From a bacterium (GTDB lineage: Bacteria > Patescibacteriota > Saccharimonadia > Saccharimonadales > Saccharimonadaceae), in contig DAIDKB010000033.1 in the NCBI GenBank assembly GCA_027451105.1, positions 1 through 42,700 on the forward strand: DNA of 42,700 nt, written 5' to 3'. How positions within the stretch are numbered: the first letter of the stretch is position 1; each line of letters begins with the position of its first letter. Made by a program: the position numbers and the translations under genes. The notes beneath the pieces are model-generated. The model saw only the letters and a program-made list of their open reading frames with translations. It had not been told where the DNA came from and ran no database searches. Of this stretch, positions 23,761 to 35,089 are shown piece after piece.

Positions 23761-24276
23761 CTAGGCGTCATGATTAACTGACTCTTCCTGAACTTGCCTG
23801 TAGTACTCCAAGCTCGCTCGCACCAGCAGCCCAATGTCTGGCTCGGGTCGTCGAATTGCCCTGGCAGTTAATATTGCTCGCCTGTTCTTGAGCTGGAGCG
23901 GTGTTCCTTCAGGTACATACAGGAGCTGCGCATCTCGACTGTCTGGGTCGCTGATCGTGGCCTCGTAGGTCGCCCGAATCGTCTTCCAGGCTTGACTCGG
24001 TGAGACGCCCTGCTGATTGGATGCCTCGAGGAAGAGGCGCTCGAGAACGCCGGCGTAGGTACCGGCCCGCTGAGCTAGCGAAGGGTCGACCATGCGAACT
24101 GACGCGATGTGTGCTGTGAGCTCTTGCTGGCTCAGTTGGTGTGAGGGTTGGTAGAACTTATGAAGATCGGCTTGCTTACGTGTGTCGAGATAGCCGTAAA
24201 TGTTCTCGAAGTTACACCAGGCTGCGCGAAGAAATCGGTAGCGGCGATATTGTTCAGTGTGGTTGATACGTGACAT
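23761..24276 (-). CDS. G+C-rich orphan gene, soluble helical protein
   Basis: A 171-residue protein without signal or membrane segments, rich in Arg, Gln and Glu and predicted helical throughout (TEQYRRYRFLRAAWCNFENI, ERLFLEASNQQGVSPSQAWK). Codons are G/C-ending, unlike the genes on either side. There is no SD within 15 nt of ATG 24276; AAAGGA lies about 25 nt upstream. It is flanked on the upstream side by a structured element and tRNA-Ala, a common place for acquired genes. Family not recognised. Confidence 0.55.
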   Translation of the reverse strand: MSRINHTEQYRRYRFLRAAWCNFENIYGYLDTRKQADLHKFYQPSHQLSQQELTAHIASVRMVDPSLAQRAGTYAGVLERLFLEASNQQGVSPSQAWKTIRATYEATISDPDSRDAQLLYVPEGTPLQLKNRRAILTARAIRRPEPDIGLLVRASLEYYRQVQEESVNHDA

Positions 24277-24445
24277 AGAGTGAAGATGTTTGAGGGGTCC
24301 TTTCTGCTAGGTAGCTAACCACATCGTAGTAGATGCGACAACAAGGCCGGGGTAGTTTCGGTTCTGGCTACAGTGGTCACCAATTTGACAAACGATGTAC
24401 CGCTCATTGTAATAACCCAAGGGACCTAACAGGACTCGAACCATT

Positions 24446-24545
24446 CAACAGGGGTCGCATTCGGAACCCTGCCATGGTCGATGTGAGGGTTCAGGTACCA
24501 CACCCAATGAAAACGGCCCGCACAAGTGCGAGCCGACCCCTGTTG
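24446..24545. ncRNA. Structured 100-nt element closed by a perfect 12-bp stem
   Basis: CAACAGGGGTCG (24446-24457) pairs perfectly with CGACCCCTGTTG (24534-24545). Inside are a second pairing, GAACCCT (24464-24470) with AGGGTTC (24486-24492), and the hairpin CGGCCCGCAC/GTGCGAGCCG, so it can form a three-way junction. Outside, at 24430-24442, CAGGACTCGAACC matches a tRNA T-arm consensus on the minus strand. It is not a tRNA (no anticodon arm or CCA) and not SRP RNA (no conserved loop). It may be a small RNA, a structured leader of 23761-24276 or an att relic. Confidence 0.45.
24511..24535 (-). terminator. Terminator after tRNA-Ala
   Basis: On the minus strand CGGCTCGCAC-TT-GTGCGGGCCG followed by TTTTC, about 47 nt downstream of the tRNA-Ala 3' end. 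Confidence 0.7.
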
Positions 24546-24579
24546 ATACTGCTTATGCTAATGATAACCATTAGCGGTT

Positions 24580-24656
24580 TGGTGGAGCTACAGGGACTCG
24601 AACCCTGGACCTCTTCCATGCCATGGAAGCGCTCTAGCCAACTGAGCTACAGCCCC
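24580..24656 (-). tRNA. tRNA-Ala (GGC)
   Basis: The cloverleaf has acceptor GGGGCTG/TAGCTCC, discriminator A and encoded CCA. The anticodon stem CTTCC/GGAAG encloses ATGGCAT, giving anticodon GGC. The T-arm is CAGGGTTCGAGTCCCTG. Confidence 0.95.
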
Positions 24657-24668
24657 TTACGACTTGCG

Positions 24669-24698
24669 ATTATATCAAACACTCGCCCCTGATAACAA
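24669..24698 (-). promoter_or_regulatory. Promoter of tRNA-Ala
   Basis: On the minus strand TTGTTA (24693-24698), an 18-nt spacer and TATAAT (24669-24674), 12 nt before the mature tRNA. The -35 box lies in the loop of the hairpin at 24677-24714. Confidence 0.8.
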
Positions 24699-24714
24699 GA
24701 GCGAGTGTTTTTTT
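24677..24714 (+). terminator. Hairpin with plus-strand T-tract
   Basis: AAACACTCGC / GCGAGTGTTT followed by TTTT on the plus strand. No plus-strand gene precedes it directly; it may stop antisense transcription into the following leader. It overlaps the tRNA-Ala promoter. Confidence 0.55.
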
Positions 24715-24893
24715 GCTGTTGCGCGCCCACCCGGGGCACGTTTTTGTTGATCCGTGTTTGTTTTGATCGGCGCAAAGGTTACCCCTTTGGCGCACCAGCT
24801 CGTTTATCATTATTATACATTTACACCGATAACACAAGCATTTTAAGTGACTTACGCCACATATGCTGGTATTTTTATGCATACTATGTTTAA

Positions 24894-25010
24894 ATGAAGG
24901 AGTTCAGAAGCACACGCGTATTTAGGCAAAAGGCGGGCGCTTACCACTTAGGTAAACTCTCTTCTTCGCACAACAATCGCAGAAGCGGTCGGTCTGACGA
25001 TAATATTTAG
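24894..25010 (+). CDS. Possible 38-residue peptide in the RRM-gene leader
   Basis: ATG 24894 to TAG 25010 encodes a basic peptide rich in Ser, Arg and His (KEFRSTRVFRQKAGAYHLGK near the start). CATACT ends 8 nt before the ATG, the same near-leaderless layout seen at other genes here, but its -35 region is poor. It ends 30 nt before the RRM gene. The remainder of the gap 24715-24893 shows no gene. Could equally be a non-coding leader. Confidence 0.3.
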   Translation: MKEFRSTRVFRQKAGAYHLGKLSSSHNNRRSGRSDDNI

Positions 25011-25040
25011 AATCAGATAAGAAGAAAAGAGTACCACATT

Positions 25041-25364
25041 ATGGCACAACAAAATCTATTTATCGGTAGCCTTGCATATGCAACTACTGATGACACACTA
25101 AAAGCTTTTTTTGAGCAAGTCGGTGAAGTTGAGAGCGCACGAGTAATTACAGACCGCGATAGCGGCCGTTCAAAGGGCTTCGGCTTTGTTGAATTCAAAA
25201 ACGATGCAGACAACCAAAAAGCTATTGACAGCCTTGATGGCAAAGAGCTTGATGGCCGCGCAATTAGCGTTGGTCTAGCACGTCCAAAAGAAGATCGCCC
25301 AAAGCGCGACTTCAGCAACAACGACCGCGGCGGTAACGGTTCATTCCGTCAACGCAGCTGGTAA
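25041..25364 (+). CDS. RRM-domain RNA-binding protein
   Basis: A 107-residue protein. One RNA recognition motif spans residues 4-82 with RNP2 LFIGSLAY and RNP1 KGFGFVEF; the tail is Arg/Gly/Asn-rich (NNDRGGNGSFRQRS). This is the architecture of bacterial glycine-rich RNA-binding proteins, often cold-induced and thought to act as RNA chaperones. The leader of at least 100 nt would fit post-transcriptional control. Its SD is weak (AAAAGAG, 10-16 nt upstream). A strong terminator follows. Confidence 0.9.
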   Translation: MAQQNLFIGSLAYATTDDTLKAFFEQVGEVESARVITDRDSGRSKGFGFVEFKNDADNQKAIDSLDGKELDGRAISVGLARPKEDRPKRDFSNNDRGGNGSFRQRSW

Positions 25365-25382
25365 TTGCTAGCTAGCAATCAA

Positions 25383-25416
25383 AACACCTCGCCCTAAAAA
25401 GCGAGGTGTTTTATTT
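25383..25416 (+). terminator. Terminator of the RRM gene
   Basis: AAAACACCTCGC / GCGAGGTGTTTT with loop CCTAAAAA, followed by ATTT; it can work in both directions and also ends the convergent PGPGW gene. Confidence 0.9.
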
Positions 25417-25428
25417 AGAAGAATTTTA

Positions 25429-25788
25429 CTAAAACAATGGCGAGCGCAGCCAATCTAGACCAAGATGCAGCCAATCATTAATTAGACCATAGCCATTTAA
25501 CAACCAAATTGTCGCCACCACGATAATGGCCGTTATAAGCGAAAATAGAACTTTAATACAGATATTTTGGCGTCCCAGCCACGCCAGCCAGCTATCGTAT
25601 TTATCACGCGCATAATCCAGTACTCGTTGCGCCCATACAAATTCGGTAGCCATAATCGCCAGCCCAGCAAATACGATTAGCCAACCGGGACCAGGGTATG
25701 GTATTAGAACCAAACCAATTAGGATAACTGCGCTGCCAATCACGGCAATGGCGGCGCGTTTTGAGCGATGGATCAGACTGCGTTGCAT
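25429..25788 (-). CDS. PGPGW-family membrane protein
   Basis: A protein of 119 residues from ATG 25788 (MQRSLIHRSKR), preceded by AAAGGAGG; the frame to 25806 starts upstream of this SD. The family motif PYPGPGWLIVFAGLAIMATEF is present, with three membrane segments and a linker rich in Trp/Asp/Lys (YARDKYDSWLAW). The family is common in Actinobacteria and CPR; its function is not established. It lies downstream of ligA on the same strand. Confidence 0.85.
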   Translation of the reverse strand: MQRSLIHRSKRAAIAVIGSAVILIGLVLIPYPGPGWLIVFAGLAIMATEFVWAQRVLDYARDKYDSWLAWLGRQNICIKVLFSLITAIIVVATIWLLNGYGLINDWLHLGLDWLRSPLF

Positions 25789-25815
25789 GAATCCTCCTTT
25801 TGGCACAATACATGT

Positions 25816-28882
<3,067 letters not shown>

Positions 28883-28887
28883 AATTA

Positions 28888-29775
28888 TTAAAACTTATTC
28901 TCATTCTTGCGCAAACGCTCGATTCGGTCCTCGAGTGGTGGATGCGTACTAAATAATTTACTAAAAAAACCGGGCTTAAGCGGATCAGAGATAAACAAGT
29001 GCGCTGTTGACGTACTTTGCTTTTGCATCGGTCGACCAAACTGCTCTAGCTTCGCCAATGCTATCTCAAGCGCTTCAGGATTACGCGTCGTTAAGGCACT
29101 GGTTGCGTCAGCCAAATATTCACGTTGACGACTAATTGCCATTTGAACAATCAAGGCAATTATTGGTGCTAGGATAATCAAAATTATACCTATTACCATA
29201 AATAACGGATTCGAGCTACTGTCATTATTGCGCCGATTATCACCAAAAAACATACTACGCAGAACGATATCAGACAAAAAGCCGATGGCGCTAACTAAAC
29301 CAAAGGCAATCATACTGACCCGTATATCATAGTTTTGCACATGACCCATCTCGTGCGCCATAACCGCCTCAAGCTCGCTGTCATCCATTATATCCAGCAG
29401 GCCCGATGTAGCCGCCACGATAGCATGTCGCGGGTCGCGACCAGTCGCAAAGGCATTAGGCGCCGGGTCATCAATTATATAAACTTTTGGCGTCTGTATA
29501 CCGGTGGTGATTGATAGATTTTCGACAATCCTATAAAATCGCGGATTATCACTTTTTTGAATCTCATTTGCACCAGTGGCGACAACGGCCAACTTACTAG
29601 CTATAAAATACTGAATTAAGGCGTAAATCGCCGCTACCGCCAAAATATAAGGCGCAAGGCTAGAGTTACCGTACCAGATATAACTGACGGCCCAGCCGAT
29701 TGCGCCAATAATACCGACAAAAAGCGCCATGATAAAGATGGTGTTGCGTTTATTGGCAGCAATTGCACTATACAT
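28888..29775 (-). CDS. htpX: HtpX-type membrane zinc metalloprotease (M48)
   Basis: A 295-residue protein. Two N-terminal membrane segments are followed by the zinc site HEMGH at 141-145, the downstream Glu of the third ligand near QREYLADATSA, a further hydrophobic region and the C-terminal LFSTHPPLEDRIERL typical of HtpX. It degrades misfolded membrane proteins. It lies 11 nt behind lemA, a common pairing in bacteria. Confidence 0.95.
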   Translation of the reverse strand: MYSAIAANKRNTIFIMALFVGIIGAIGWAVSYIWYGNSSLAPYILAVAAIYALIQYFIASKLAVVATGANEIQKSDNPRFYRIVENLSITTGIQTPKVYIIDDPAPNAFATGRDPRHAIVAATSGLLDIMDDSELEAVMAHEMGHVQNYDIRVSMIAFGLVSAIGFLSDIVLRSMFFGDNRRNNDSSSNPLFMVIGIILIILAPIIALIVQMAISRQREYLADATSALTTRNPEALEIALAKLEQFGRPMQKQSTSTAHLFISDPLKPGFFSKLFSTHPPLEDRIERLRKNENKF

Positions 29776-29786
29776 ATTGGGTTGTC

Positions 29787-30350
29787 CTAGAACTTAACTT
29801 CGACAGGTTGTTCGGCTTGTTCTTGGGCGGCTTCGTCAAGTTCGAAAAAATCGCGTTTCGTAAAGCCAAGCATGCCAGCAAAAACGTTAGTTGGGAACAT
29901 TTGAACTTTGGTATTTAAGTCGCGGACACCACCGTTATAAAAGCGGCGAGCAGCCTGAATTTTATCTTCGGTATCAACTAATTCAGCCTGCAACTGTAAG
30001 AAATTCTGATTAGCCTTTAGGTCTGGGTAGGCTTCAGCGACAGCGAACAGGCTCTTCAGCGCACCCTGCAGTTGATTCTCGGCAGCAGCCGTCTCTTTGA
30101 CGCCACTGGCATTAACCATATTAGCCCGAGCGGCCGTGACAGCTTCAAATACACCACTCTCGTGGGCAGCGTAGCCCTTGACGCTATTAACAAGATTTGG
30201 AATCAGATCAGCACGGCGTTTCAGTTGAACCGTAATATCACTCCAAGCTTCATCAACACGAACTTTCAGACGAACAAGCCCGTTGTAAGTTCCCCATAAA
30301 AAAATAACTACAATAACAATGATTCCCAGTACAATCCACAATGCGGTCAT
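29787..30350 (-). CDS. lemA: LemA-family protein
   Basis: A 187-residue protein. One N-terminal membrane segment (LWIVLGIIVIVVIFLWGTYN) is followed by the LemA helical domain: LVRLKVRVDEAWSDITVQLK, RADLIPNLVNSVKGYAAHE, and PDLKANQNFLQLQ. The biochemical role is not settled. An SD (AAAAGGGG) precedes ATG 30350. Paired with htpX. Confidence 0.95.
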   Translation of the reverse strand: MTALWIVLGIIVIVVIFLWGTYNGLVRLKVRVDEAWSDITVQLKRRADLIPNLVNSVKGYAAHESGVFEAVTAARANMVNASGVKETAAAENQLQGALKSLFAVAEAYPDLKANQNFLQLQAELVDTEDKIQAARRFYNGGVRDLNTKVQMFPTNVFAGMLGFTKRDFFELDEAAQEQAEQPVEVKF

Positions 30351-30419
30351 ATATTCCCCTTTTCATTACGTACTTACACCTAATATTATAGAGCTTCACT
30401 GCCTATAAGTCACCAACTA

Positions 30420-30450
30420 AAAATGACCTCCCCGGAGGAAGATCACATTT
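30420..30450 (-). terminator. Terminator after the tRNA-Cys/tRNA-Leu pair
   Basis: On the minus strand GATCTTCCTCC-GG-GGAGGTC followed by ATTTTT, four nucleotides after the CCA end of tRNA-Leu. Confidence 0.75.
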
Positions 30451-30453
30451 AGT

Positions 30454-30540
30454 TGGTGCGCAGAGCGGGAATTGAACCCGCACGACCGTGAGGCCAAGAG
30501 ATTTTAAGTCTCTCGTGTCTACCAATTCCACCATCCGCGC
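30454..30540 (-). tRNA. tRNA-Leu (TAA)
   Basis: An 87-nt class II tRNA with a variable arm, encoded CCA, anticodon stem AGAGA/TCTCT around CTTAAAA (anticodon TAA) and T-arm GGTTCAATTCC. Transcribed after tRNA-Cys. Confidence 0.95.
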
Positions 30541-30550
30541 ATGAAATATT

Positions 30551-30624
30551 TGGAGGCACCTACGGGAGTTGCACCCGTCTACGCGGTTTTGCAGACCGCT
30601 GCGTAACTGCTCCGCCAAGGCGCC
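30551..30624 (-). tRNA. tRNA-Cys (GCA)
   Basis: A 74-nt cloverleaf with acceptor GGCGCCT/AGGTGCC, discriminator T and encoded CCA; anticodon stem GCGGT/ACCGC around CTGCAAA (anticodon GCA). Confidence 0.95.
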
Positions 30625-30656
30625 ATTTGGTAGCTTGGATAATTATATCAGAAAAA

Positions 30657-32372
30657 TTACAAAAACTGGATGAGCGCCAAAACAGCAATTACGCCGATAA
30701 CGGCAATTACCAACTTAGTCTTTTTATAGCGCTCAACGCCACGCCGACTAGCCCGTTCAATATCGCGGACAGTTGTTGCCAAGGCTGCGACACGACCACC
30801 ACTGTAGTATAGATAACGCGGGTGCCAAATCGGGTCGGACTTACCTTTAAATTGTTCGATGCCTTTGAATGAATAGTATCGATTACCGAATTTTTTAACC
30901 AAAGCCAGCAAACGCCCCTCTAGTATTGGCTGATTGTCCTGAAGTTCGATACCCGACAGTGGCGCAAAGCCGATATTGAGTGACGTTTTGTTAAGCGCGT
31001 GCAACCTGGTAATTAATTCGGCAAGTAAAAAGTGCATTCCAATCGACGACGCGCCAGGAATTGAGCGAAAGTGATCAATTGACATCTCATTGTCTAAAAA
31101 TGACGGCAAAATGCTAATATATGCAATAGCTTCATCTTCGCGCTTTAACACCATAACACCACCGGCCCGAATGTAGCTGGGATCAAAGTAACCCATAAAA
31201 AAGGTATATTCCTTACGACCGCCGTGCGACAACCACTTATCGGAAATATGCTTCAATGCCACCATCTGACTGTCGCTAATCGTTTCCCAATGCTCAACAC
31301 TTAGGCCTTCCTTCTTGGCTCGATTATAGACATAGCGAAAATGCTTTGACCGCAATGTTTGATTAACAAAGTTAGATATCGGAATAACCGCCTCGTTACC
31401 AATAAACAATTCATTCAAGCCTTCATCCTGAAAAATAGTCCGCGAAATCGATGTCGACCCAATAATCGCCACATTCCAACCGTTTAAGGTTACGAAACGG
31501 TTAAAGTCAGCCACAAGTTGACTGTACTCACCAACTTTACCCGATGGGTCACCCAGGATAATAGCCGTACGTCCAGTCGTTTTATAAGCCAAAAATGACT
31601 GGCCACTTTTAGAGAAAAAATAATGCTTGTCATCTGGCCATAGCTTAAAATAATCCTCAGATGACATACTGTCTTTTTCTAAAATTGCCAGGGCGCGTTT
31701 TTTATCATCACGTCGTGCGCCTAACGCAAACTTAACCGGTCTAAATAAAGAAATAATTACCAGGATGGCAATTAACGCACTGATTGCATCCAGCGAGTGG
31801 ACGAAAAACTCGCCCTGATAACTAAAAGTATTGACCGACTGAAAGGTAAAAATTGTCCTAAACGACAAAATTACTGCTTGTGAAAGTGTTAAACTCTCAT
31901 GAAAACCGCGACCAGCCAAAAACAAGAACCCCAGTACACCATAAAGATATCCGCCAAATGCGACTAAAGCAGCTGTTCTGATGCCCGATGCCAGACTGAC
32001 CAAGTCACTACGGACCGTATAAAACTGACGCGATAGTGCTAACCAACTCCAGGTAATAATAATTATCAATTCTGATGCAGCCGAGATATGGCGTTGCACT
32101 AACATCAATATAAAGGCCACAACTAACAGGCCTAACGATAAAAAGTATGCCACTTGGCGACGTTTACGAAGCTGTGGCGCAAGGTAAAGCAAAATAAAAC
32201 CGATGATAATTAGAGCTAGGCCGGGTACTATACCCAAAAAGTTTAGTTCGGCAATATGCGCATGTCTTAAGTGGCGATCAATAAATCTAATAATCGGCTG
32301 CAATGTAAAGCCCAGCCCGACCAAGGCGAGCAAAATTGATTGTATGTTAATGATGCGCTTATCTGTGAACAT
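30657..32372 (-). CDS. MprF-like membrane protein with DUF2156 aminoacyltransferase domain
   Basis: A 571-residue protein. The N-terminal half has about seven membrane segments; residues about 240-540 form a cytoplasmic DUF2156/GNAT-type domain (EDYFKLWPDDKHYFFSKSG, ILGDPSGKVGEYSQLVADF, ALVKKFGNRYYSFKGIEQFK, KSDPIWHPRYLYY), as in lysylphosphatidylglycerol synthase MprF. MprF moves Lys from Lys-tRNA to phosphatidylglycerol and lowers negative surface charge. One more membrane segment ends the protein. Starts 2 nt after the PAP2 gene, so the two are an envelope operon. The donor amino acid is not certain. Confidence 0.85.
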   Translation of the reverse strand: MFTDKRIINIQSILLALVGLGFTLQPIIRFIDRHLRHAHIAELNFLGIVPGLALIIIGFILLYLAPQLRKRRQVAYFLSLGLLVVAFILMLVQRHISAASELIIIITWSWLALSRQFYTVRSDLVSLASGIRTAALVAFGGYLYGVLGFLFLAGRGFHESLTLSQAVILSFRTIFTFQSVNTFSYQGEFFVHSLDAISALIAILVIISLFRPVKFALGARRDDKKRALAILEKDSMSSEDYFKLWPDDKHYFFSKSGQSFLAYKTTGRTAIILGDPSGKVGEYSQLVADFNRFVTLNGWNVAIIGSTSISRTIFQDEGLNELFIGNEAVIPISNFVNQTLRSKHFRYVYNRAKKEGLSVEHWETISDSQMVALKHISDKWLSHGGRKEYTFFMGYFDPSYIRAGGVMVLKREDEAIAYISILPSFLDNEMSIDHFRSIPGASSIGMHFLLAELITRLHALNKTSLNIGFAPLSGIELQDNQPILEGRLLALVKKFGNRYYSFKGIEQFKGKSDPIWHPRYLYYSGGRVAALATTVRDIERASRRGVERYKKTKLVIAVIGVIAVLALIQFL

Positions 32373-32374
32373 CT

Positions 32375-32911
32375 CTAGACTATAGTAGCATCGTGGTGGT
32401 TTTGAATCGCTATTTTTGCGAAGTATACGAGCGAGCCACCGACTACACCGGTTATTATACCGCCAGCGATATCAATCGGATAGTGCACCCCTACAAAAAC
32501 GCGCGCAAAACCAATCAAGAGTGCAGCCAAAAAGATAGCCACTCCAAACTTTTTGAAACGAGTAAATAATAACAAACCAACAGCAATTGCGGTTGTCGCA
32601 GTTGTATGGTCACTCGGGAATGACTGACCAGATGCGTGTGCGATTAATTGTGTCAGATGAAAATCAACAAATGGGCGGTGGTCGACGTAAACATGAGCGG
32701 CTATCTGTAAAATAATAAACGATACAACAAGTGTCGCCACAAAGTACGCCACTTCTTGCCACTGGCGCTTACTTGCCAGATAGACCATACAACCAACAAC
32801 AACTACAAAAACAAGGTAAATTAAATAGCTGGCGCAAAATATCATAATTTTATCAAGCACATGGTTATGACCGGCCCAGCCGTTTATATCTAAAAGTAAT
32901 TTATGGTTCAT
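32375..32911 (-). CDS. PAP2-family membrane phosphatase
   Basis: A 178-residue protein with five to six membrane segments and the three PAP2 motifs: DHRPF (motif C1 remnant), FPSDHTT (C2, catalytic His) and RVFVGVHYPIDIAGG (C3, nucleophile His). Likely an undecaprenyl-diphosphate phosphatase (BcrC type) or a related lipid phosphatase on the outer face of the membrane. Operon with the MprF-like gene. Confidence 0.9.
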   Translation of the reverse strand: MNHKLLLDINGWAGHNHVLDKIMIFCASYLIYLVFVVVVGCMVYLASKRQWQEVAYFVATLVVSFIILQIAAHVYVDHRPFVDFHLTQLIAHASGQSFPSDHTTATTAIAVGLLLFTRFKKFGVAIFLAALLIGFARVFVGVHYPIDIAGGIITGVVGGSLVYFAKIAIQNHHDATIV

Positions 32912-33002
32912 GTTTTATATAGGATCCTTCTTTTTTAGCGTAACCTTATCATTATAACCGATAAATATGAAAAATATGACCAATACTTACTAATCGCAAA
33001 AC

Positions 33003-33032
33003 TTGACTATAGGTCTTTAACAGAGGTAAAAT
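33003..33032 (+). promoter_or_regulatory. Promoter of hsp20
   Basis: TTGACT (33003-33008), an 18-nt spacer and TAAAAT (33027-33032), leaving a leader of about 55 nt with a good SD. No CIRCE or other known heat-shock operator is visible. Confidence 0.6.
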
Positions 33033-33092
33033 AGAAGTACCAGAGCCTAATAAGCTCTCCGAAAGTTAATCTTAACGAAAGGAGAAAATATT

Positions 33093-33521
33093 ATGAGCAA
33101 TCTTGTAAGATGGGACCCGTTTGCAGAGCTAAGCTCGTTGCAAAAACAATTCTTTGGCGATAATTTTATGTCACCACTAAAGGGCGTTAACATTCCGACT
33201 ACCGATGTTTACACTAGAGGTAATGATATGGTGGTTGAAGCTCACCTACCAAATTTTGATGATAAAGATATAAATATTCAGGTTGACGACAACGCACTAG
33301 TTATTAGCGCCGAGCGCCACGAAAAAGAAGAAGATAAAGATAAAAAATACGTTGTTCGAGAAAGCTCCAGTAGCTTTTATCGCAGAATTGCTTTGCCTGA
33401 CCGTGCCGATGCTGACAAAATTGAAGCCCACATGGAAGACGGTGTTTTGAAAGTTAATGTTCCACTAACACCACTGCCAGAGCCAAAAAAGATTGCAATT
33501 CAGGCCAAGAATAAAAAGTAA
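33093..33521 (+). CDS. Small heat-shock protein Hsp20
   Basis: A 142-residue ATP-independent holdase. The alpha-crystallin domain covers residues about 35-130 (IPTTDVYTRGNDMVVEAHLP, VDDNALVISAERH, GVLKVNVPL) after the N-terminal WDPFAELSSLQ, with a short KKIAIQ tail. AAAGGAG lies 9 nt before the ATG. Convergent with the ABC permease, 3 nt apart. Confidence 0.95.
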   Translation: MSNLVRWDPFAELSSLQKQFFGDNFMSPLKGVNIPTTDVYTRGNDMVVEAHLPNFDDKDINIQVDDNALVISAERHEKEEDKDKKYVVRESSSSFYRRIALPDRADADKIEAHMEDGVLKVNVPLTPLPEPKKIAIQAKNKK

Positions 33522-33524
33522 AAA

Positions 33525-34259
33525 CTATTCTTGACGACGAATTGTCACTGATCCTAAAATCAGCACACCGATACCAACCGCCACGACAACAATTAGGTCG
33601 CGTGTTAAATCACTCGTCCATGATGAATGATGAGTAATCTGTTGCAAAGCATCAACACTATAGGTTAACGGCATAACATTCGCCAGCCATTGAAGCGGCT
33701 GCGCCATTTGGTCACGGGCGATAAACAATCCACAAATTAGTAGTTGCGGAAAGATAAAGGCTGGCATAAACTGAACAGCCTGAAATTCGCTGCGCGCAAA
33801 AGCACTAGTAAACAACCCCAGCGCCGTGCCTAAAAAGGCGGCACTGACAGCTCCAACAATCGTCGCCAGCTCCCCGCCAGCGACGTCAACACCCAAAAAA
33901 TGTATCATTACAAAACTCGAAACTAAAGCCTGCAAAAAGCCCAGTAGCGAAAACGCAATCGCATAGCCTAACATGAAGTCTAGCTTTGAAATCGGCATAG
34001 TCATTAACCTATCCAAGGTGCCACTAGTACGCTCGCGCAAGGTACCAATAGATGTAATCAAAAACATCATCACCATCGGAAAGGTACCAAGTAGCATCGG
34101 CGCGATACCATCAAAAACTTTTGGCACACCGTCAAAGACATACTTCATGATCGTCAAAAGGACTGGTGGCACAATAAATAACATCGCAACCGTACGCGGA
34201 TCATGTGACAGTTGACGAAGGACGCGCCTGGATGTTGCAAAAGTTTTCGTGACACTCAT
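33525..34259 (-). CDS. ABC-2 type exporter permease
   Basis: A 244-residue protein with six membrane segments and the ABC-2 pattern (LRERTSGTLDRLMTMPISKL, LQWLANVMPLTYSVDALQQI), as in DrrB/NodJ-like permeases. Together with the ATPase encoded directly upstream (1-nt overlap, TAATG) it forms an export pump; the substrate is unknown but lipid, antibiotic or polysaccharide are usual. Confidence 0.9.
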   Translation of the reverse strand: MSVTKTFATSRRVLRQLSHDPRTVAMLFIVPPVLLTIMKYVFDGVPKVFDGIAPMLLGTFPMVMMFLITSIGTLRERTSGTLDRLMTMPISKLDFMLGYAIAFSLLGFLQALVSSFVMIHFLGVDVAGGELATIVGAVSAAFLGTALGLFTSAFARSEFQAVQFMPAFIFPQLLICGLFIARDQMAQPLQWLANVMPLTYSVDALQQITHHSSWTSDLTRDLIVVVAVGIGVLILGSVTIRRQE

Positions 34260-34984
34260 TATTCTTCATCTCCAACTAGACTTAAAAAACTTTCCTCAAT
34301 TGTCTTTGTGCCGGTTATATTCTTTAATTCGTCCGGTGTATTATGCGCAATCAGCCTACCGTCACGAATAAGCACCAAATCATCACACCGCTCAGCCTCG
34401 TCCATAGAATGGCTTGATACCAACAAGGTCGTGCCCTTGGCAGTTAGTTTGTTAAATAACTTCCACAAGCTGTCGCGCAAAACCGGATCTAGCCCAATCG
34501 TAGGTTCATCAAGGACCATTAATTTTGGTGAGCCAATCAGGGCAACCGAAAGCGAGACACGCTGTTTTTGGCCACCAGACAGATTGCTAACCAGCGCATC
34601 GGCCTTGTCGGTCATATCGACCGATTCTAAAACCTCATCAACAATCGCCTTAATTTGTTTTTTGGGCTGCCCCATCATGGTTGCGAAGTATTTAAGGTTC
34701 TCTTTGACAGTTAGGTCAGGATAGACCGATAGCCCCTGAGTCATGTAACTCATCTGGTTGCGGAGCTGGACCGAACCTGCTGGTAAACCAAAAATCTCGA
34801 TACTGCCAGCCGTCAGGCGTTGACGGCCAACGATACTACGAATTAAAGTTGTTTTACCCGCCCCAGATGGACCAATAAAGCCGATAGCCTGACCGACCGG
34901 CAAATCGACACTGATATCTTTAAGCGCCCTGACCGAACCATCTAGCGTAACTGATAAGTTTTTTATTTTTATTGCGGTTTCCAT
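34259..34984 (-). CDS. ABC exporter ATPase
   Basis: A 241-residue nucleotide-binding domain: Walker A GPSGAGKT at 38-45, Q-loop in SYMTQGLS, signature LSGGQKQR, Walker B LMVLDEP and H-loop SSHSMDEAE, closest to the DrrA/CcmA group. A TATTAT hexamer ends 6 nt before ATG 34984 and no SD is present, so the mRNA may be leaderless. Confidence 0.93.
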   Translation of the reverse strand: METAIKIKNLSVTLDGSVRALKDISVDLPVGQAIGFIGPSGAGKTTLIRSIVGRQRLTAGSIEIFGLPAGSVQLRNQMSYMTQGLSVYPDLTVKENLKYFATMMGQPKKQIKAIVDEVLESVDMTDKADALVSNLSGGQKQRVSLSVALIGSPKLMVLDEPTIGLDPVLRDSLWKLFNKLTAKGTTLLVSSHSMDEAERCDDLVLIRDGRLIAHNTPDELKNITGTKTIEESFLSLVGDEE

Positions 34985-35073
34985 AATTTAATAATAGCAA
35001 ACTATACAAACGCTTAAACAAATCCTCTCCAATATGACTTCGTAACTAAGTAGCTTATATCACAGAATCAATA

Positions 35074-35079
35074 TATAAT
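35074..35079 (+). promoter_or_regulatory. -10 box before cydA
   Basis: TATAAT ends 10 nt before the cydA ATG. The -35 region (TAGCTT at 17 nt) is poor. The leader would be only a few bases. Confidence 0.45.
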
Positions 35080-35089
35080 ACTTAAACAT

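Noticed and set aside
21257-24276. Complete diversity-generating retroelement
   Set aside because: The pilin's lectin-like domain would suit a target, but there is no reverse transcriptase and no visible template repeat in the window.
24420-24545. Second tRNA or tmRNA gene next to tRNA-Ala
   Set aside because: A T-arm-like string is present, but there is no anticodon arm, matching acceptor stem or CCA end.
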